Of a stretch of DNA of 64,000 nucleotides, positions 16,173-25,347 are shown piece after piece. The stretch is from Defluviimonas sp. SAOS-178_SWC. Its GTDB lineage: Bacteria > Pseudomonadota > Alphaproteobacteria > Rhodobacterales > Rhodobacteraceae. How positions within the stretch are numbered: position 1 is the stretch's first letter; every line of letters starts with the position of its first letter. The position numbers and the translations under genes are program-made. The stretch is from assembly GCF_039830135.1 (NCBI RefSeq), contig NZ_CP156081.1, positions 2,714,001 to 2,778,000 of the forward strand, in the 5' to 3' direction. The notes beneath the pieces were generated by a model, which did not search any database, was not told where the DNA came from, and saw only the letters and a list, made by a program, of their open reading frames with translations.

Positions 16173-16802
16173 TCACTTCTTCGCGTCTTCGCCGGGACGG
16201 GCGGCGAGAATCTCGTCGATCAGCCCCCAGTCCTTGGCATCCTCGGGCGACATGAAGTTGTCGCGCTCCAGCGCCGCCTCGACCTTCTTCACCGGCTGGC
16301 CGGTATGCTTGTGATAGATATCGTTCAGCCGGTCCTTGAGCTTCTGGGTCTCCTGCGCATGGATCATGATGTCCGTCGCCTGGCCCTGATAGCCGCCCGA
16401 GGGCTGGTGCACCATGATCCGGCTGTTCGGGAGAGAGAAGCGCATCCCCTTCTCACCCGCGGTCAGCAGCAGCGATCCCATCGACGCCGCCTGCCCGATC
16501 ACCAGCGTCGAGACCTTCGGCCGGATATACTGCATCGTGTCGTAGATCGAGAGACCCGAGGTCACGACCCCGCCGGGCGAGTTGATGTACATGGCGATTT
16601 CCTTCGACGGATTTTCCGCCTCGAGGAACAGAAGCTGCGCGCAGATCAGCGTCGACATGCCGTCGTGAACCGGACCGGAGAGGAAGATGATCCGCTCCTT
16701 CAAGAGGCGCGAATAGATGTCGTAGGCCCGCTCCCCGCGCGAGGTCTGCTCGACCACCATCGGCACGAGGGTGTTCATGTAAAGGTCATAGGGGTCTTTC
16801 AT
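16173..16802 (-). CDS. clpP: ATP-dependent Clp protease proteolytic subunit ClpP
   Basis: 209 residues. The catalytic triad context is clear: S107 in GQAASMGS, H132 in [12 protein letters not shown], and the Asp in the [13 protein letters not shown] region near the C-terminus. [18 protein letters not shown] is the standard oxyanion/handle segment. It forms the barrel protease that works with ClpX encoded just downstream. The 216-base region upstream (to the divergent amidase) must hold its promoter, but I could not assign a heat-shock promoter with confidence. Confidence 0.98.
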   Translation of the reverse strand: MKDPYDLYMNTLVPMVVEQTSRGERAYDIYSRLLKERIIFLSGPVHDGMSTLICAQLLFLEAENPSKEIAMYINSPGGVVTSGLSIYDTMQYIRPKVSTLVIGQAASMGSLLLTAGEKGMRFSLPNSRIMVHQPSGGYQGQATDIMIHAQETQKLKDRLNDIYHKHTGQPVKKVEAALERDNFMSPEDAKDWGLIDEILAARPGEDAKK

Positions 16803-17018
16803 CGTCGTCCGCCTGTCGCTGTTCCCGGGTGAAATGCTTATGCTCAGAACCTTGACCGAGTCTTAGAGACGCGCACCGGGGGCTGCAAGGGCCGGTCGCC
16901 GCCCGGAGGGACGGGTGGCCGGATATTCGGGCACCCGCGACACGGGCCGCGGGGCAGTCGGCCGATTGCCGAATTCCGCGCGCTGTGTCTAATTGCCCCA
17001 ATAGCAGGCGGGGCGGGC

Positions 17019-18482
17019 ATGATTTCGGAATACGGCGACTGGGATGCGACCGCGATGGCGGCGGCGGTCGACGCGGGCGATGTGACGGCTTCGGAACTCC
17101 TCGACGAAGCGTTGCGCCGGGTGGCGGAGCGGAACCCCGCGCTCAACGCCGTCGTGCTTGTCCAGGAAGAAAAAGCCCGGGCCTCTATCAAGGCGGGCCT
17201 GCCCGCGGGGCCTCTGCGCGGGGTGCCGTTCCTGCTGAAGGATCTCGGCTGCGAAGCAGTGGATTTTCCCTCACACAATGGCTCCCGGCTGCTCGCCAAT
17301 ACGACCTACAGGCTCGACAGCGCCATCTACGACCGCATTCGCGCGACCGGATCCGTAACCTTCGGACGGACGACCTCGCCCGAAGGCGGGATCGGCCCCG
17401 CGACCGAATCCGCCGTCTATGGCGGGCCGACGCGCAACCCGTGGGATCTCACGCGCACTCCGGGCGGATCCTCCGGGGGGGCGGGCGCGGCCGTGGCGGC
17501 GGGAATCGCCCCGGCCGCGCACGGCTCGGATGGCGGCGGTTCGGTGCGAATCCCGGCCTCGTCCTGCGGGCTCTACGGGTTCAAGGCGACGCGCGCGCGG
17601 TTGCCGGACGGTCCCTATACCGGCGAGGGCTGGGCGGGGATGGCGATCGACGGGTTCCTGACCCGGTCGGTTCGCGACAGCGCGGTCCTGCTCGACGCCT
17701 GCGAAGGCGCCGATTCCGGCGCGCCCTACTGGGCGCCGCCGCTTGCCGAGGGATACCGGGCCGCCATCGCCCGGCCGCCCCGGCGGATGAAGATCGCGCT
17801 TTGCGAGACGACACTGACGGGGGATCCGATCCACCCCGATTGCCGCGGGGCGGTCCTCGACGCGGCGAGGCTGCTCGAAAGCCTCGGCCACAGCGTCGAA
17901 CCGGCCCGGCCAACCGCAGACACCAAGGGCATGATGCGCGCCTGGACGACGGTCGTCGCTTGCGGCACCGCCCTCGGCATCCGCAAGACGCTGGCCGCGA
18001 CGGGCCGCGACCTCGCGCCGGACGACGTGGAGGAGGTGAGCCGCAGCGCGATGGCCTACGCCGCGACCCTGTCCGGCGCGGATTACCTTGAGGCGGTTGG
18101 CAAGATCCACGCCTATGGCCGTGAAATGGCAGGCTGGTTCGACCGCTGGGACATGCTCCTGACCGCGACGCTCGCCGAACCGCCGGCGAAGGTCGGGCGT
18201 TTCTCCCACGGCGGCAAGGACTATGTCGACTACCGCATGGGATCGGGCATGGTCTTCGACTATTCGCCCTTCTGCGCGGCCTTCAACGCCTCGGGCCAAC
18301 CGGCGGCCTCACTACCGCTTTACTGGAACGCCGAGGGCCTGCCGATCGGTATCCACCTCGCCGCGCGCTTCGGGGCCGACGAGGACCTGATTGCACTATC
18401 GGCAGCGTTGGAATCGGCCCGCCCCTGGGTGAACCGGCGCGCGGCTGCATGGCGGGCACCGGCACAGGCAAGCGGGATTTGA
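17019..18482 (+). CDS. Amidase-signature family enzyme
   Basis: 487 residues. The Ser-cisSer-Lys triad is visible: K74 in [10 protein letters not shown]152 in [16 protein letters not shown] and S175 in [14 protein letters not shown]. This family hydrolyses linear amides, and the closest context-free description is a general amidase or 6-aminohexanoate/aryl-amidase-like enzyme. It sits 147 bases upstream of a polyamine-type ABC operon on the same strand, with a second amidase of the same family at the other end. The substrate may therefore be an amide imported by that transporter. This is inference. Confidence 0.88.
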   Translation: MISEYGDWDATAMAAAVDAGDVTASELLDEALRRVAERNPALNAVVLVQEEKARASIKAGLPAGPLRGVPFLLKDLGCEAVDFPSHNGSRLLANTTYRLDSAIYDRIRATGSVTFGRTTSPEGGIGPATESAVYGGPTRNPWDLTRTPGGSSGGAGAAVAAGIAPAAHGSDGGGSVRIPASSCGLYGFKATRARLPDGPYTGEGWAGMAIDGFLTRSVRDSAVLLDACEGADSGAPYWAPPLAEGYRAAIARPPRRMKIALCETTLTGDPIHPDCRGAVLDAARLLESLGHSVEPARPTADTKGMMRAWTTVVACGTALGIRKTLAATGRDLAPDDVEEVSRSAMAYAATLSGADYLEAVGKIHAYGREMAGWFDRWDMLLTATLAEPPAKVGRFSHGGKDYVDYRMGSGMVFDYSPFCAAFNASGQPAASLPLYWNAEGLPIGIHLAARFGADEDLIALSAALESARPWVNRRAAAWRAPAQASGI

Positions 18483-18629
18483 TCATGGCCCCAAAGGGCA
18501 CCTGAGTGGGAGGATTTCTCGAAGAATCGTTTGACAACAAATGTCCCGTTCGCCGACCATTCCCAAAGGTGCTCTCCTATCACCGCCAATTGATCAAATT
18601 CTGACGCCCATCCGGGGAGGGACTGCAGA

Positions 18630-19697
18630 ATGACCGAGACCCATGCCGTCGAGGCCCGCAACGCGGTCAAGGAATTTGGCCAGGGCACGCAGGCGGTCCG
18701 AGCGCTCGACTCCGTCTCGGTCGCGATCCGGCAGGGGGAATTCTTCACGCTTCTCGGCCCTTCAGGCTGTGGCAAGACCACGCTCTTGCGCCTGATCGCG
18801 GGCTTCGAAAGCCCGACCTCCGGCACGATCCTGCTTGACGGTCAGGACATCACCGACCTGCCCCCGAACAAACGCCCGGTGAACACGGTCTTTCAAAGCT
18901 ACGCGCTCTTTCCGCATCTGAGCGTGGCCGACAATATCGGCTTCGGCCTCGAAATGCTCGGCCGCCCGAAGGCCGAGGTGGCCGCGCGCACGGCGGAGAT
19001 GCTGGCGCTCGTGAAGCTGGAGGCGATGGCGGGGCGCAAGACGTCGCAGCTTTCGGGCGGCCAGCAGCAACGCGTGGCCCTTGCGCGGGCGCTCGCGCCG
19101 AAGCCGAAGGTCCTTTTGCTGGACGAGCCGCTTTCCGCGCTCGACCTGAAACTCCGCAAGGAGATGCAGAGCGAGTTGAAGCGGCTTCAGCTGGAAACCG
19201 GTATCACCTTCATCTTCGTCACCCACGATCAGGAAGAGGCCCTGACGATGTCCGACCGGATCGGCGTGATGTCGGGCGGGCATATCCTGCAGATCGGCTC
19301 CCCCCGCGAGATCTACGCCCACCCCACCAACCGTTTCGTCGCCGACTTCATCGGCGAGACCAATTTCATCCCGGCCCGGATCCGGGGCGGCGCCGCTCAT
19401 CTGGCCGGCGGGATCGAGATCAGGCTCGACCAGTCCCGCGCCGAGGGCGAGGCGACGCTCGCCGTGCGCCCCGAACATCTGCGCCTCGTGCCGCAAGGCA
19501 TGGCGGGCGCCCTGTCGGCCACGGTCAACCACTCGGTCTATTTCGGGACCGACAGCCACGTGCACCTGACGCTTCTCGACGGCACCGAGCTTGTCGCGCG
19601 CCAGCAGACCGATCCCGAGGGATCGGGCGGTCCGAAACCCGGCGCCGTCGTCGGCGTCAGCTTCGCGCCGGGCGCGGTGCAGGTTCTGGAGGACTGA
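18630..19697 (+). CDS. potA: ABC transporter ATP-binding protein, spermidine/putrescine (PotA) type
   Basis: 355 residues; GGGGAGGG precedes the ATG. Walker [11 protein letters not shown]-loop [14 protein letters not shown], signature [15 protein letters not shown], Walker [13 protein letters not shown] and switch THDQEEAL are all intact. The C-terminal part (about 240-355) is a TOBE/MalK-like regulatory domain. It powers uptake with the two permeases immediately downstream. It is the first gene of a four-gene operon ending with the binding protein. PotA-type proteins also serve other small cationic or carboxylate substrates. Confidence 0.93.
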   Translation: MTETHAVEARNAVKEFGQGTQAVRALDSVSVAIRQGEFFTLLGPSGCGKTTLLRLIAGFESPTSGTILLDGQDITDLPPNKRPVNTVFQSYALFPHLSVADNIGFGLEMLGRPKAEVAARTAEMLALVKLEAMAGRKTSQLSGGQQQRVALARALAPKPKVLLLDEPLSALDLKLRKEMQSELKRLQLETGITFIFVTHDQEEALTMSDRIGVMSGGHILQIGSPREIYAHPTNRFVADFIGETNFIPARIRGGAAHLAGGIEIRLDQSRAEGEATLAVRPEHLRLVPQGMAGALSATVNHSVYFGTDSHVHLTLLDGTELVARQQTDPEGSGGPKPGAVVGVSFAPGAVQVLED

Positions 19698-19698
19698 G

Positions 19699-20604
19699 AT
19701 GGCGGGGGGCGAGGCGAGACGCGAAGCCGACCGGGTCCGCCGCAACTGGCTCCTCTCGGCGCCGGCGCTGGTGCTTCTGACCGTCGGCGCGGCGGGGCCG
19801 CTTCTGATCGTCCTCGTCTACTCGTTCCTCGAACCCGGTCAGTATTCCGGGGTCGAATGGTCGTTCACGCCCAAGGCCTGGATGAACATCTTCCTCACGC
19901 GCGACATCTTCGACGACACGCTCGGCTGGGCCGACGCGCATCTGGCGATCTTCTGGCGCTCGGTGAAACTGTCGTTCCTGACGACGCTGATCACCTTCGT
20001 CGTCGGCTTCCCCACCGCCTGGTTCATCGCAACGAGGCCGCCCTCGGCGCGGGCGATGTGGCTCTTTCTCATCACCATCCCGTTCTGGACCAATCTCCTC
20101 ATCCGCACCTTCGCGATCAACGAGGTGATCCGCAACGAGGGGCTGCTGAACACCGCGCTGATCAAGCTTGGGCTGATCTCGACTCCGATCCAGCTCATCT
20201 ACACCGATACCGCGGTTCTGATCGGGATGACCTATGTCTACCTGCCGCTCATGGTGCTTCCGCTCTACGCCGCGATCGACCGCTTCGACCTGCGTCTGGT
20301 CGAGGCGGGCTACGATCTTTACGCCAGCCGCTGGAAGGTGCTGCGCCGGGTGATCCTGCCGATCGTGAAGCCGGGCATCGTCGCGGGTTCCATCCTCGTC
20401 TTCGTGCCCTCGCTCGGCGCCTACGTGACGCCGCGCATCCTCGGCGGCGGCAAGAAGATGATGATCGGCAATTTCATCGAGCTGCAGTTCGGCCAGGGAC
20501 GCAACTGGCCCCTCGGCTCGGCCCTGTCGATGATGCTCCTGATCATCGTGATGGTCGCGCTGCTCTTCTACGTCCGCGCGTCGACAAAGGGGGGCAAGGA
20601 ATGA
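19699..20604 (+). CDS. potB: ABC transporter permease, PotB type
   Basis: 301 residues from the ATG at 19699, one base after the potA stop (GGAGGACTGAG upstream). Six TM segments are apparent, the first at about 17-40 (WLLSAPALVLLTVGAAGPLL). The EAA-type cytoplasmic loop is EAGYDLYASRWKVLRRVILPIVKPG. The C-terminal GAYVTPRILGGGKKMMIGN is typical of PotB-type permeases. It overlaps the next permease by ATGA. Substrate as for the binding protein. Confidence 0.92.
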   Translation: MAGGEARREADRVRRNWLLSAPALVLLTVGAAGPLLIVLVYSFLEPGQYSGVEWSFTPKAWMNIFLTRDIFDDTLGWADAHLAIFWRSVKLSFLTTLITFVVGFPTAWFIATRPPSARAMWLFLITIPFWTNLLIRTFAINEVIRNEGLLNTALIKLGLISTPIQLIYTDTAVLIGMTYVYLPLMVLPLYAAIDRFDLRLVEAGYDLYASRWKVLRRVILPIVKPGIVAGSILVFVPSLGAYVTPRILGGGKKMMIGNFIELQFGQGRNWPLGSALSMMLLIIVMVALLFYVRASTKGGKE

Positions 20605-21404
20605 GGAGACGCGGCTTTTCCGTGACCGACCTGCCCGGTTTCGCGCCGATCGCGATCATGGCTTTCGTGGCGCTCTACACGCCGATCCTGACGCTGGTCG
20701 CCTACAGCTTCAACGGCTCGTCCTCGATCGCGGTCTGGGGCGGCTTCTCCTTGCGCTGGTACGCCGAGGCCTGGGAGAACCGCGCGGTGCAGGAGGCGAC
20801 GGTGCGCTCGCTCGTCGTCGCGGTCTCGGCCGCGCTGGTCGCGACTGCGGTGGCGACGATGGCAGCACTCGGCACGACGCGGACGCGCGCCTTCAAGGGC
20901 CAGACCTTCATTTACGTGCTAATCAACCAGCCGCTGATGGTGCCCGAGATCGTGACGGCCGTGGCGCTTCTCATCTTCTTCGCGGGGGTCAAGGTCGCAA
21001 CCGGCTATACCGGCCTTGGCTACCTGGTCCTCGCCCATTCCGCCTTCTGCGTGCCTTTCGCCTACCTGCCGATCCGCGCCAGGCTGGAAGGGATGGACCT
21101 GACGCTCGAAACCGCCGCCGCCGATCTTTATGCCGATCGCTGGCAGACCTTCCGGCGGGTGACGCTGCCTCTCATGGCGCCCGGTATCCTCGCCGGTGCC
21201 ATGCTGGCCTTCGTGATCTCGCTCGACGACGTGGTGATCACCGAATTCGTCAAGACGGCGGGTCAGGAGACGCTGCCGACCTACATGCTCGGCCAGCTCC
21301 GCCGCGCCATCACGCCGGAAGTGAACGCGATCTCGACCGCGCTTCTGGTGCTGACGGTGGCGATGCTGACCGCGTTTTTCCTGCTGACGAAGAAGCGGGG
21401 CTGA
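20601..21404 (+). CDS. potC: ABC transporter permease, PotC type
   Basis: 267 residues; ATGA overlap with potB. The N-terminal TM1 begins at PIAIMAFVALYTPILTLVAY and is followed by the periplasmic SFNGSSSIAVWGGFSLRWY loop typical of PotC. The EAA loop is ETAAADLYADRWQTFRRVTL with LPLMAPGILAG after it, then ISLDDVVITEFVKTAGQETL. It pairs with the PotB-type protein to form the transmembrane channel. Normal in length and motif content. Confidence 0.92.
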   Translation: MRRRGFSVTDLPGFAPIAIMAFVALYTPILTLVAYSFNGSSSIAVWGGFSLRWYAEAWENRAVQEATVRSLVVAVSAALVATAVATMAALGTTRTRAFKGQTFIYVLINQPLMVPEIVTAVALLIFFAGVKVATGYTGLGYLVLAHSAFCVPFAYLPIRARLEGMDLTLETAAADLYADRWQTFRRVTLPLMAPGILAGAMLAFVISLDDVVITEFVKTAGQETLPTYMLGQLRRAITPEVNAISTALLVLTVAMLTAFFLLTKKRG

Positions 21405-21448
21405 ACCCCGCCCAACCGAAGACGACCGAAACCAACATGGAGAGAAAG

Positions 21449-22468
21449 ATGAAAAGACTGCTTTGCGCCACCTTCCTCGTCGCCGCCGGACCGGCGCTGG
21501 CCGAGGGCGAGCTCAACATCTTCAACTGGGGCAACTACACCAACCCAGACCTGATCACGAAGTTCGAAAAGGAATACGACGTCAAGGTGACGGTCACCGA
21601 CTACGATTCAAACGACACCGCGATGGCCAAGATCGAGGCCGGCGGCCACGGCTTCGACATGGTCGTGCCGACCCACAGCTACATGCAGATCTACATCAAC
21701 AAGGGGCTGTTGATGGAGACGCGGCCCGACCAGATGGAGAATTTCAAGAACATGGCGCCCGAATGGGTGGATGTGGACTGGGATCCGGGCCGGCACTACT
21801 CGGTGCCGTGGCAGTGGGGCACGACCGGCATCGCCGTCAACACCACCGCCTATTCGGGTGATCCCAACACCTCGGCGATCTTCATGGACCCGCCCGAGGA
21901 GCTTGTCGGCAAGGTGAACGTCGTGCCGGAAATGCAGGACGTGATGAGCCTCGCGCTGATGTATGTCGGCTCCGAGCCCTGCACGACCGACAAGGAAGCC
22001 TTGAAGAAGGTCCGCGACGCGCTGGTCGCGGCCAAGCCGAAATGGCTGTCGATGGATTACGGGATGACCGAGAAACTCTCCTCGTCCGACGTAATGGCCT
22101 CGGTCAACTGGAACGGGTCGACGTTCCGGGCGCGGCTGGCCAATCCGAATGTGGTCTACGGCTATCCGAAGGAAGGCTATCCGCTGTGGATGGATTCGAT
22201 CGCGGTCCTTGCCGACGCCAAGAACGTCGAGAACGCCAAGCTCTTCCAGAACTTCATCATGGACCCGGAGAACGCCGCCCTGATCTCCGCCTTCGCGCGC
22301 TATGCCAACGGCATCGCCGGGTCGGAGGCCTTCATGCCGGACGACATGAAGACCGCGCCGGAGATCGTGGTGCCGGAAGAGCTGAAGGCGGCCGGCAAGT
22401 TCTCGCCCGCCTGCTCGGACGAGGCGCAGGGCTACTACACCGCGATCTGGACCGAGTTGCAGAAATGA
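21449..22468 (+). CDS. potD: Periplasmic binding protein, PotD type
   Basis: 339 residues from the ATG at 21449 (GGAGAGAAAG upstream; an ATG 12 bases earlier has no ribosome site). The signal peptide is MKRLLCATFLVAAGPALAEG. The mature start NIFNWGNYTNPDLITKFEKE, the acidic YDSNDTAMAKIEAGG and the VPWQWGTTGIAVNT segments are typical of PotD/PotF proteins, where acidic and aromatic residues bind the amine groups. The exact ligand cannot be read off. Last gene of the operon, followed at once by a strong hairpin. Confidence 0.92.
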   Translation: MKRLLCATFLVAAGPALAEGELNIFNWGNYTNPDLITKFEKEYDVKVTVTDYDSNDTAMAKIEAGGHGFDMVVPTHSYMQIYINKGLLMETRPDQMENFKNMAPEWVDVDWDPGRHYSVPWQWGTTGIAVNTTAYSGDPNTSAIFMDPPEELVGKVNVVPEMQDVMSLALMYVGSEPCTTDKEALKKVRDALVAAKPKWLSMDYGMTEKLSSSDVMASVNWNGSTFRARLANPNVVYGYPKEGYPLWMDSIAVLADAKNVENAKLFQNFIMDPENAALISAFARYANGIAGSEAFMPDDMKTAPEIVVPEELKAAGKFSPACSDEAQGYYTAIWTELQK

Positions 22469-22499
22469 CCGGGTTTCGGGCGCTGCCGCGCCCGACCCG
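22469..22499 (+). terminator. Terminator-like hairpin after potD
   Basis: Immediately after the stop codon lies a perfect 7-bp stem TCGGGCG / CGCCCGA with a CTGCCG loop (22476-22495), extended by outer GGG/CCC pairs. There is no T-run directly after it, so it could be a stabilising or weak terminating structure. Confidence 0.5.
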
Positions 22500-22551
22500 C
22501 CGGGGGGCGTTGCCCCCCGGACCCCCGAGAGTATTTTTGAACAGAAGAAGG
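22500..22551 (+). repeat. Dispersed palindromic repeat, copy A
   Basis: A perfect 9-bp hairpin (CCGGGGGGC, loop GTT, GCCCCCCGG; 22500-22520) is followed by GGACCCCCGAGAGTATTTTT and GAACAGAAGAAG. The same layout (GGGGC hairpin, GACCCC, TATTT, then AAG-rich tail) recurs at 31844-31881 on the minus strand. Its second half is found at 40751-40782 and 47220-47252. This type of intergenic element is common in Rhodobacteraceae. Confidence 0.6.
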
Positions 22552-22559
22552 GCAAGGCG

Positions 22560-23969
22560 GTGGACCTGACGGGTCTGAGCGCGACGGAGCTGTCGGACCG
22601 GATCGCGGGCGGGGCGGTTTCGGTCCGCGACGTCATGTCGGCCTTTCTCGACCGGATCGAGGCGATCAATCCGAAGATCAACGCGATCGTGTCGCTGCGG
22701 CCGAGGGCCGACCTGATGGCGGAGGCGGCCGCGGCGGAGCGCTCCGAGAGGCGCGGCTGGCTGCACGGGATGCCCGTCGCGGTCAAGGATCTGGTGGCGA
22801 CGAAGGGGCTTCGGACCACCTACGGGTCGCCGCTTCACGCGGATTTCGTGCCGGACACCGACGATCTTGTCGCCCGGCGGCTGAAAGCGGCCGGGGCAAT
22901 TCTCATCGGCAAGACGAACACCCCGGAATGGGGGCACGGGTCACACTCCTTCAACCCGGTACATGGCACCACGCTCAACCCCTATGACCTCGGCCGAAGC
23001 GCGGGCGGCTCGTCGGGCGGCGCGGCGGCGGCGCTGGCGGCGCGGCTCGTTCCGGTCGCGGACGGGTCGGACATGATGGGATCGCTGCGCAATCCCGCCG
23101 CCTTCTGCAACGTCTACGGTTTTCGCCCGACCTGGGGCCTCGTGCCGCAGGATGCCGAGGGCGACACGTTCCTCTCAACGCTCTCCACCGAGGGGCCGAT
23201 GGGGCGGAGCCCCGAGGATGTCGCGCGGCTTCTGTCCGTGCTGGCCGGCCCGAATGCCGAGACCCCGTTCGGGCGACCCGGCGAGGATTTTGCCGCCGGT
23301 CTCGACCAACCCCTTCGCGGCAAGCGCATCGGCTGGCTTGCCGACTGGGGCGGCGCCTATGCGCTTGAACCCGGCATCGCCGGTCTTTGCGAGGCTGCGC
23401 TGGCGGTCTTCGAGACGGAAGGCGCCATCGTCGAGCCGCTTGCCCCGCCCTTCGCGGCGGAGGATCTGTGGCGGTCCTGGACCACGCTTCGCGCGATGCT
23501 GAATGCCGGGGCGAAGGCCGACCTTGCTTCCGACCCGGCCAAGCGGGCCATGACGAAACCCGAAACCCTGTGGGAGATCGAGCGCGGGCTCGGGCTGTCG
23601 GCCGCCGATGTCTACGCGGCAAGCGTCATCCGGTCGCGCTGGTACGCCGCCGCTGCGCGGCTCTTCCACCGGTTCGATGCGCTGGCGCTCCCGGCGGCGC
23701 AGGTCTGGCCCTTCCCGGCGGAATGGCGCTGGCCCGAGGCGATCGGCGGGCGGAAGATGGATACCTATCACCGCTGGATGGAGGTCGTGGTGCCAGTCAG
23801 TCTCATCGGTCTGCCCTGCCTCGCCGTGCCGGCCGGGTTCGGGGAGAACGGCCTGCCGATGGGGATGCAGCTCTTCGGGCGGACCGGGGCCGACGCGGCG
23901 ATCCTCGCGATGGGCCATGCCTATCACCGGGCCACGGACTGGCCGAACCGGCGGCCGCCTTTGCTCTGA
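22560..23969 (+). CDS. Amidase-signature family enzyme (second copy)
   Basis: 469 residues from a GTG at 22560. The triad is K76 in MPVAVKDLV, S152 in GRSAGGSSGGAAAAL and S175 in ADGSDMMGSLRNPAAF. It shares fold and catalytic layout with the amidase at 17019 but diverges outside the motifs. It is close to the general amidases annotated as AmiE/aryl-acylamidase, not a glutamyl-tRNA amidotransferase, since no GatB/C are present. It follows the potD hairpin and repeat A, so it may have its own promoter or depend on read-through. Convergent with the nitrilase-family gene (6-base gap). Confidence 0.87.
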   Translation: MDLTGLSATELSDRIAGGAVSVRDVMSAFLDRIEAINPKINAIVSLRPRADLMAEAAAAERSERRGWLHGMPVAVKDLVATKGLRTTYGSPLHADFVPDTDDLVARRLKAAGAILIGKTNTPEWGHGSHSFNPVHGTTLNPYDLGRSAGGSSGGAAAALAARLVPVADGSDMMGSLRNPAAFCNVYGFRPTWGLVPQDAEGDTFLSTLSTEGPMGRSPEDVARLLSVLAGPNAETPFGRPGEDFAAGLDQPLRGKRIGWLADWGGAYALEPGIAGLCEAALAVFETEGAIVEPLAPPFAAEDLWRSWTTLRAMLNAGAKADLASDPAKRAMTKPETLWEIERGLGLSAADVYAASVIRSRWYAAAARLFHRFDALALPAAQVWPFPAEWRWPEAIGGRKMDTYHRWMEVVVPVSLIGLPCLAVPAGFGENGLPMGMQLFGRTGADAAILAMGHAYHRATDWPNRRPPLL

Positions 23970-23975
23970 TCGCTA

Positions 23976-24845
23976 TCAGCTCCGACCGTCAAAGCCCTGA
24001 AGTGCGGCGTAGAGATCCGGCCGTCGGTCCCGGAAGACCCCCCAGCTGCGGCGGAGGTCGCGTATCGCGTCGAGATCGAAACTGGCAAGCAGCACCGCCT
24101 CGCCGTCGCGCCCCGCCTTGACGACGAGCTGCCCGGTCTGGTCGGCGATGAAGGACGAGCCGTAGAACGTGACCTCCCGCCCATCCTGCACCTCGCGTCC
24201 GATCCGGTTCGCGGCGGCGACCGGCAGGATATTCGCCGCCGCGTGGCCGCGCATCGCCATTTCCCAGTGTGGCTGGCTGTCGTAGCCGGGCGCCGGCGGT
24301 TCCGATCCGATGGCGGTCGGATAGAGGAGCATCTCGGCCCCCTGAAGCGCCATGGCGCGCGCGGCTTCGGGAAACCATTGGTCCCAGCAAATGCCGACAC
24401 CGATCCGGCCGAAGCCCGTTTCCCAGACCCGAAATCCGGTATCGCCCGGTGTGAAGTAGTATTTCTCCTCGTATCCCGGTCCTTGCGGGATATGGCTCTT
24501 GCGGTAGCGGCCGAGCACGCGTCCGTCCCCGTCGATCATCGCCAGCGTGTTGAAATGCGCTTCCCCCGCCCGCTCGAAGACCGTGACCGGCAGGACGACG
24601 CCGAGTTCGCGCGCCAGATCGGCAAAGCGGGCAATGACCGGATGGCCCTCGAACGGGGCGGCGAGGGCGAAATGGCGGGGATCTTCGGTGATGCAGAAAT
24701 AGGGCGCGGCGAAGAGTTCCTGGATCACGATCACACCTGCCCCGTCCGCGGCCGCCCGGCGCACCAGCGCCTCCGCCTTGTCGAGATTGGACGGCAGATC
24801 CCATGAGCATGCGAATTGCGTGACCGCGACCGTGACCTCGCGCAT
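23976..24845 (-). CDS. aguB: N-carbamoylputrescine amidase
   Basis: 289 residues from the ATG at 24845. The carbon-nitrogen hydrolase triad is visible: E43 in IVIQELFAAPYFC, K116 in YRKSHIPQGPGYEEK, C153 in VGICWDQWFPEAAR. PYFC, GPGYEEKYYF and the C-terminal GVFRDRRPDLYAAL are landmarks of the AguB branch. It would convert N-carbamoylputrescine to putrescine, CO2 and ammonia in the cytosol. The partner agmatine deiminase is not in the window. The location between polyamine-type transporters supports a polyamine role. The start sits close to the divergent ModE-like gene. Confidence 0.9.
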   Translation of the reverse strand: MREVTVAVTQFACSWDLPSNLDKAEALVRRAAADGAGVIVIQELFAAPYFCITEDPRHFALAAPFEGHPVIARFADLARELGVVLPVTVFERAGEAHFNTLAMIDGDGRVLGRYRKSHIPQGPGYEEKYYFTPGDTGFRVWETGFGRIGVGICWDQWFPEAARAMALQGAEMLLYPTAIGSEPPAPGYDSQPHWEMAMRGHAAANILPVAAANRIGREVQDGREVTFYGSSFIADQTGQLVVKAGRDGEAVLLASFDLDAIRDLRRSWGVFRDRRPDLYAALQGFDGRS

Positions 24846-24917
24846 GATCGTCCCCCGCCTTTTCCTGCCGCACTCGCCCCCGTACCATGGCGCGGTCCGG
24901 CAGGATTCGAAAGCAGT

Positions 24918-25289
24918 ATGACGAGAACACCAAAATCCGACCCCGGCCTCAAGCTCCGCCTCGTCGTCGCGGGGGGCGACTGGATCGGCCCCGGCAAGGC
25001 GGACCTCCTGGCAGGGATCGCCCAGACCGGCTCGATCTCGGCCGCGGGCAAGCGCATGGGGATGAGCTACAAGCGTGCCTGGGGCCTCGTCGACGTGCTG
25101 AACGGGATGTTCCACGAGCCATTGGTGAGCGCGAGCCGGGGCGGCGCCGGGCATGGCGGGGCCGAATTGACCGAGACCGGACAGAGGGTGCTGGCCCTCT
25201 ACAGGACGATGCAGGCCAAGGCAGACACCACCCTTGCCGCAGAGATCGCGGAGCTTGTCGGGCTGTCCGTTATTCCCGCCCGGAAATAA
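24918..25289 (+). CDS. Short ModE-like winged-helix regulator
   Basis: 123 residues from the ATG at 24918. GKADLLAGIAQTGSISAAGK followed by RMGMSYKRAWGLVDVLN is the ModE/LysR-type winged-helix motif of molybdate regulators. The C-terminal molybdate-binding di-Mop domain of classical ModE (about 260 residues) is absent, so this is a DNA-binding-domain-only form. It lies directly before modABC, and its own 3' end is overlapped by the first of two mod boxes. It probably regulates modABC; how it senses molybdate is not evident from the sequence. Confidence 0.87.
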   Translation: MTRTPKSDPGLKLRLVVAGGDWIGPGKADLLAGIAQTGSISAAGKRMGMSYKRAWGLVDVLNGMFHEPLVSASRGGAGHGGAELTETGQRVLALYRTMQAKADTTLAAEIAELVGLSVIPARK

Positions 25290-25291
25290 CG
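25268..25291. promoter_or_regulatory. Mod box 1 (ModE-type operator)
   Basis: CGTTAT-N12-ATAACG, a perfect 6-bp inverted repeat with 12-base spacing, the arrangement of the ModE site in front of E. coli modA. It overlaps the last codons and stop of the ModE-like gene. Confidence 0.7.
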
Positions 25292-25313
25292 CTTGCCTAG
25301 CGCCGCTTCCTGC

Positions 25314-25337
25314 CGTTATCTCCGCTCGGACATAACG
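25314..25337. promoter_or_regulatory. Mod box 2 (ModE-type operator)
   Basis: A second CGTTAT-N12-ATAACG with identical arms and spacing, centred 46 bases after the first and ending ten bases before the modA ATG. A protein bound here would block both promoter clearance and ribosome access. Two equal boxes suggest co-operative repression of modABC. Confidence 0.72.
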
Positions 25338-25347
25338 AGAGTCTGGG

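Noticed and set aside
16803..17018. Heat-shock promoter upstream of clpP
   Set aside because: The CTTGA-like sequence lies on the wrong strand for clpP and no matching -10 was found.
18483..18629. TTGACA at 18531 as a promoter -35 element before the ABC operon
   Set aside because: No acceptable -10 element is found at 16-18 bases downstream.
22560..23969. Second amidase as GatA (glutamyl-tRNA amidotransferase)
   Set aside because: No GatB or GatC gene is nearby and the context is transport/catabolism; it is better left as a general amidase.
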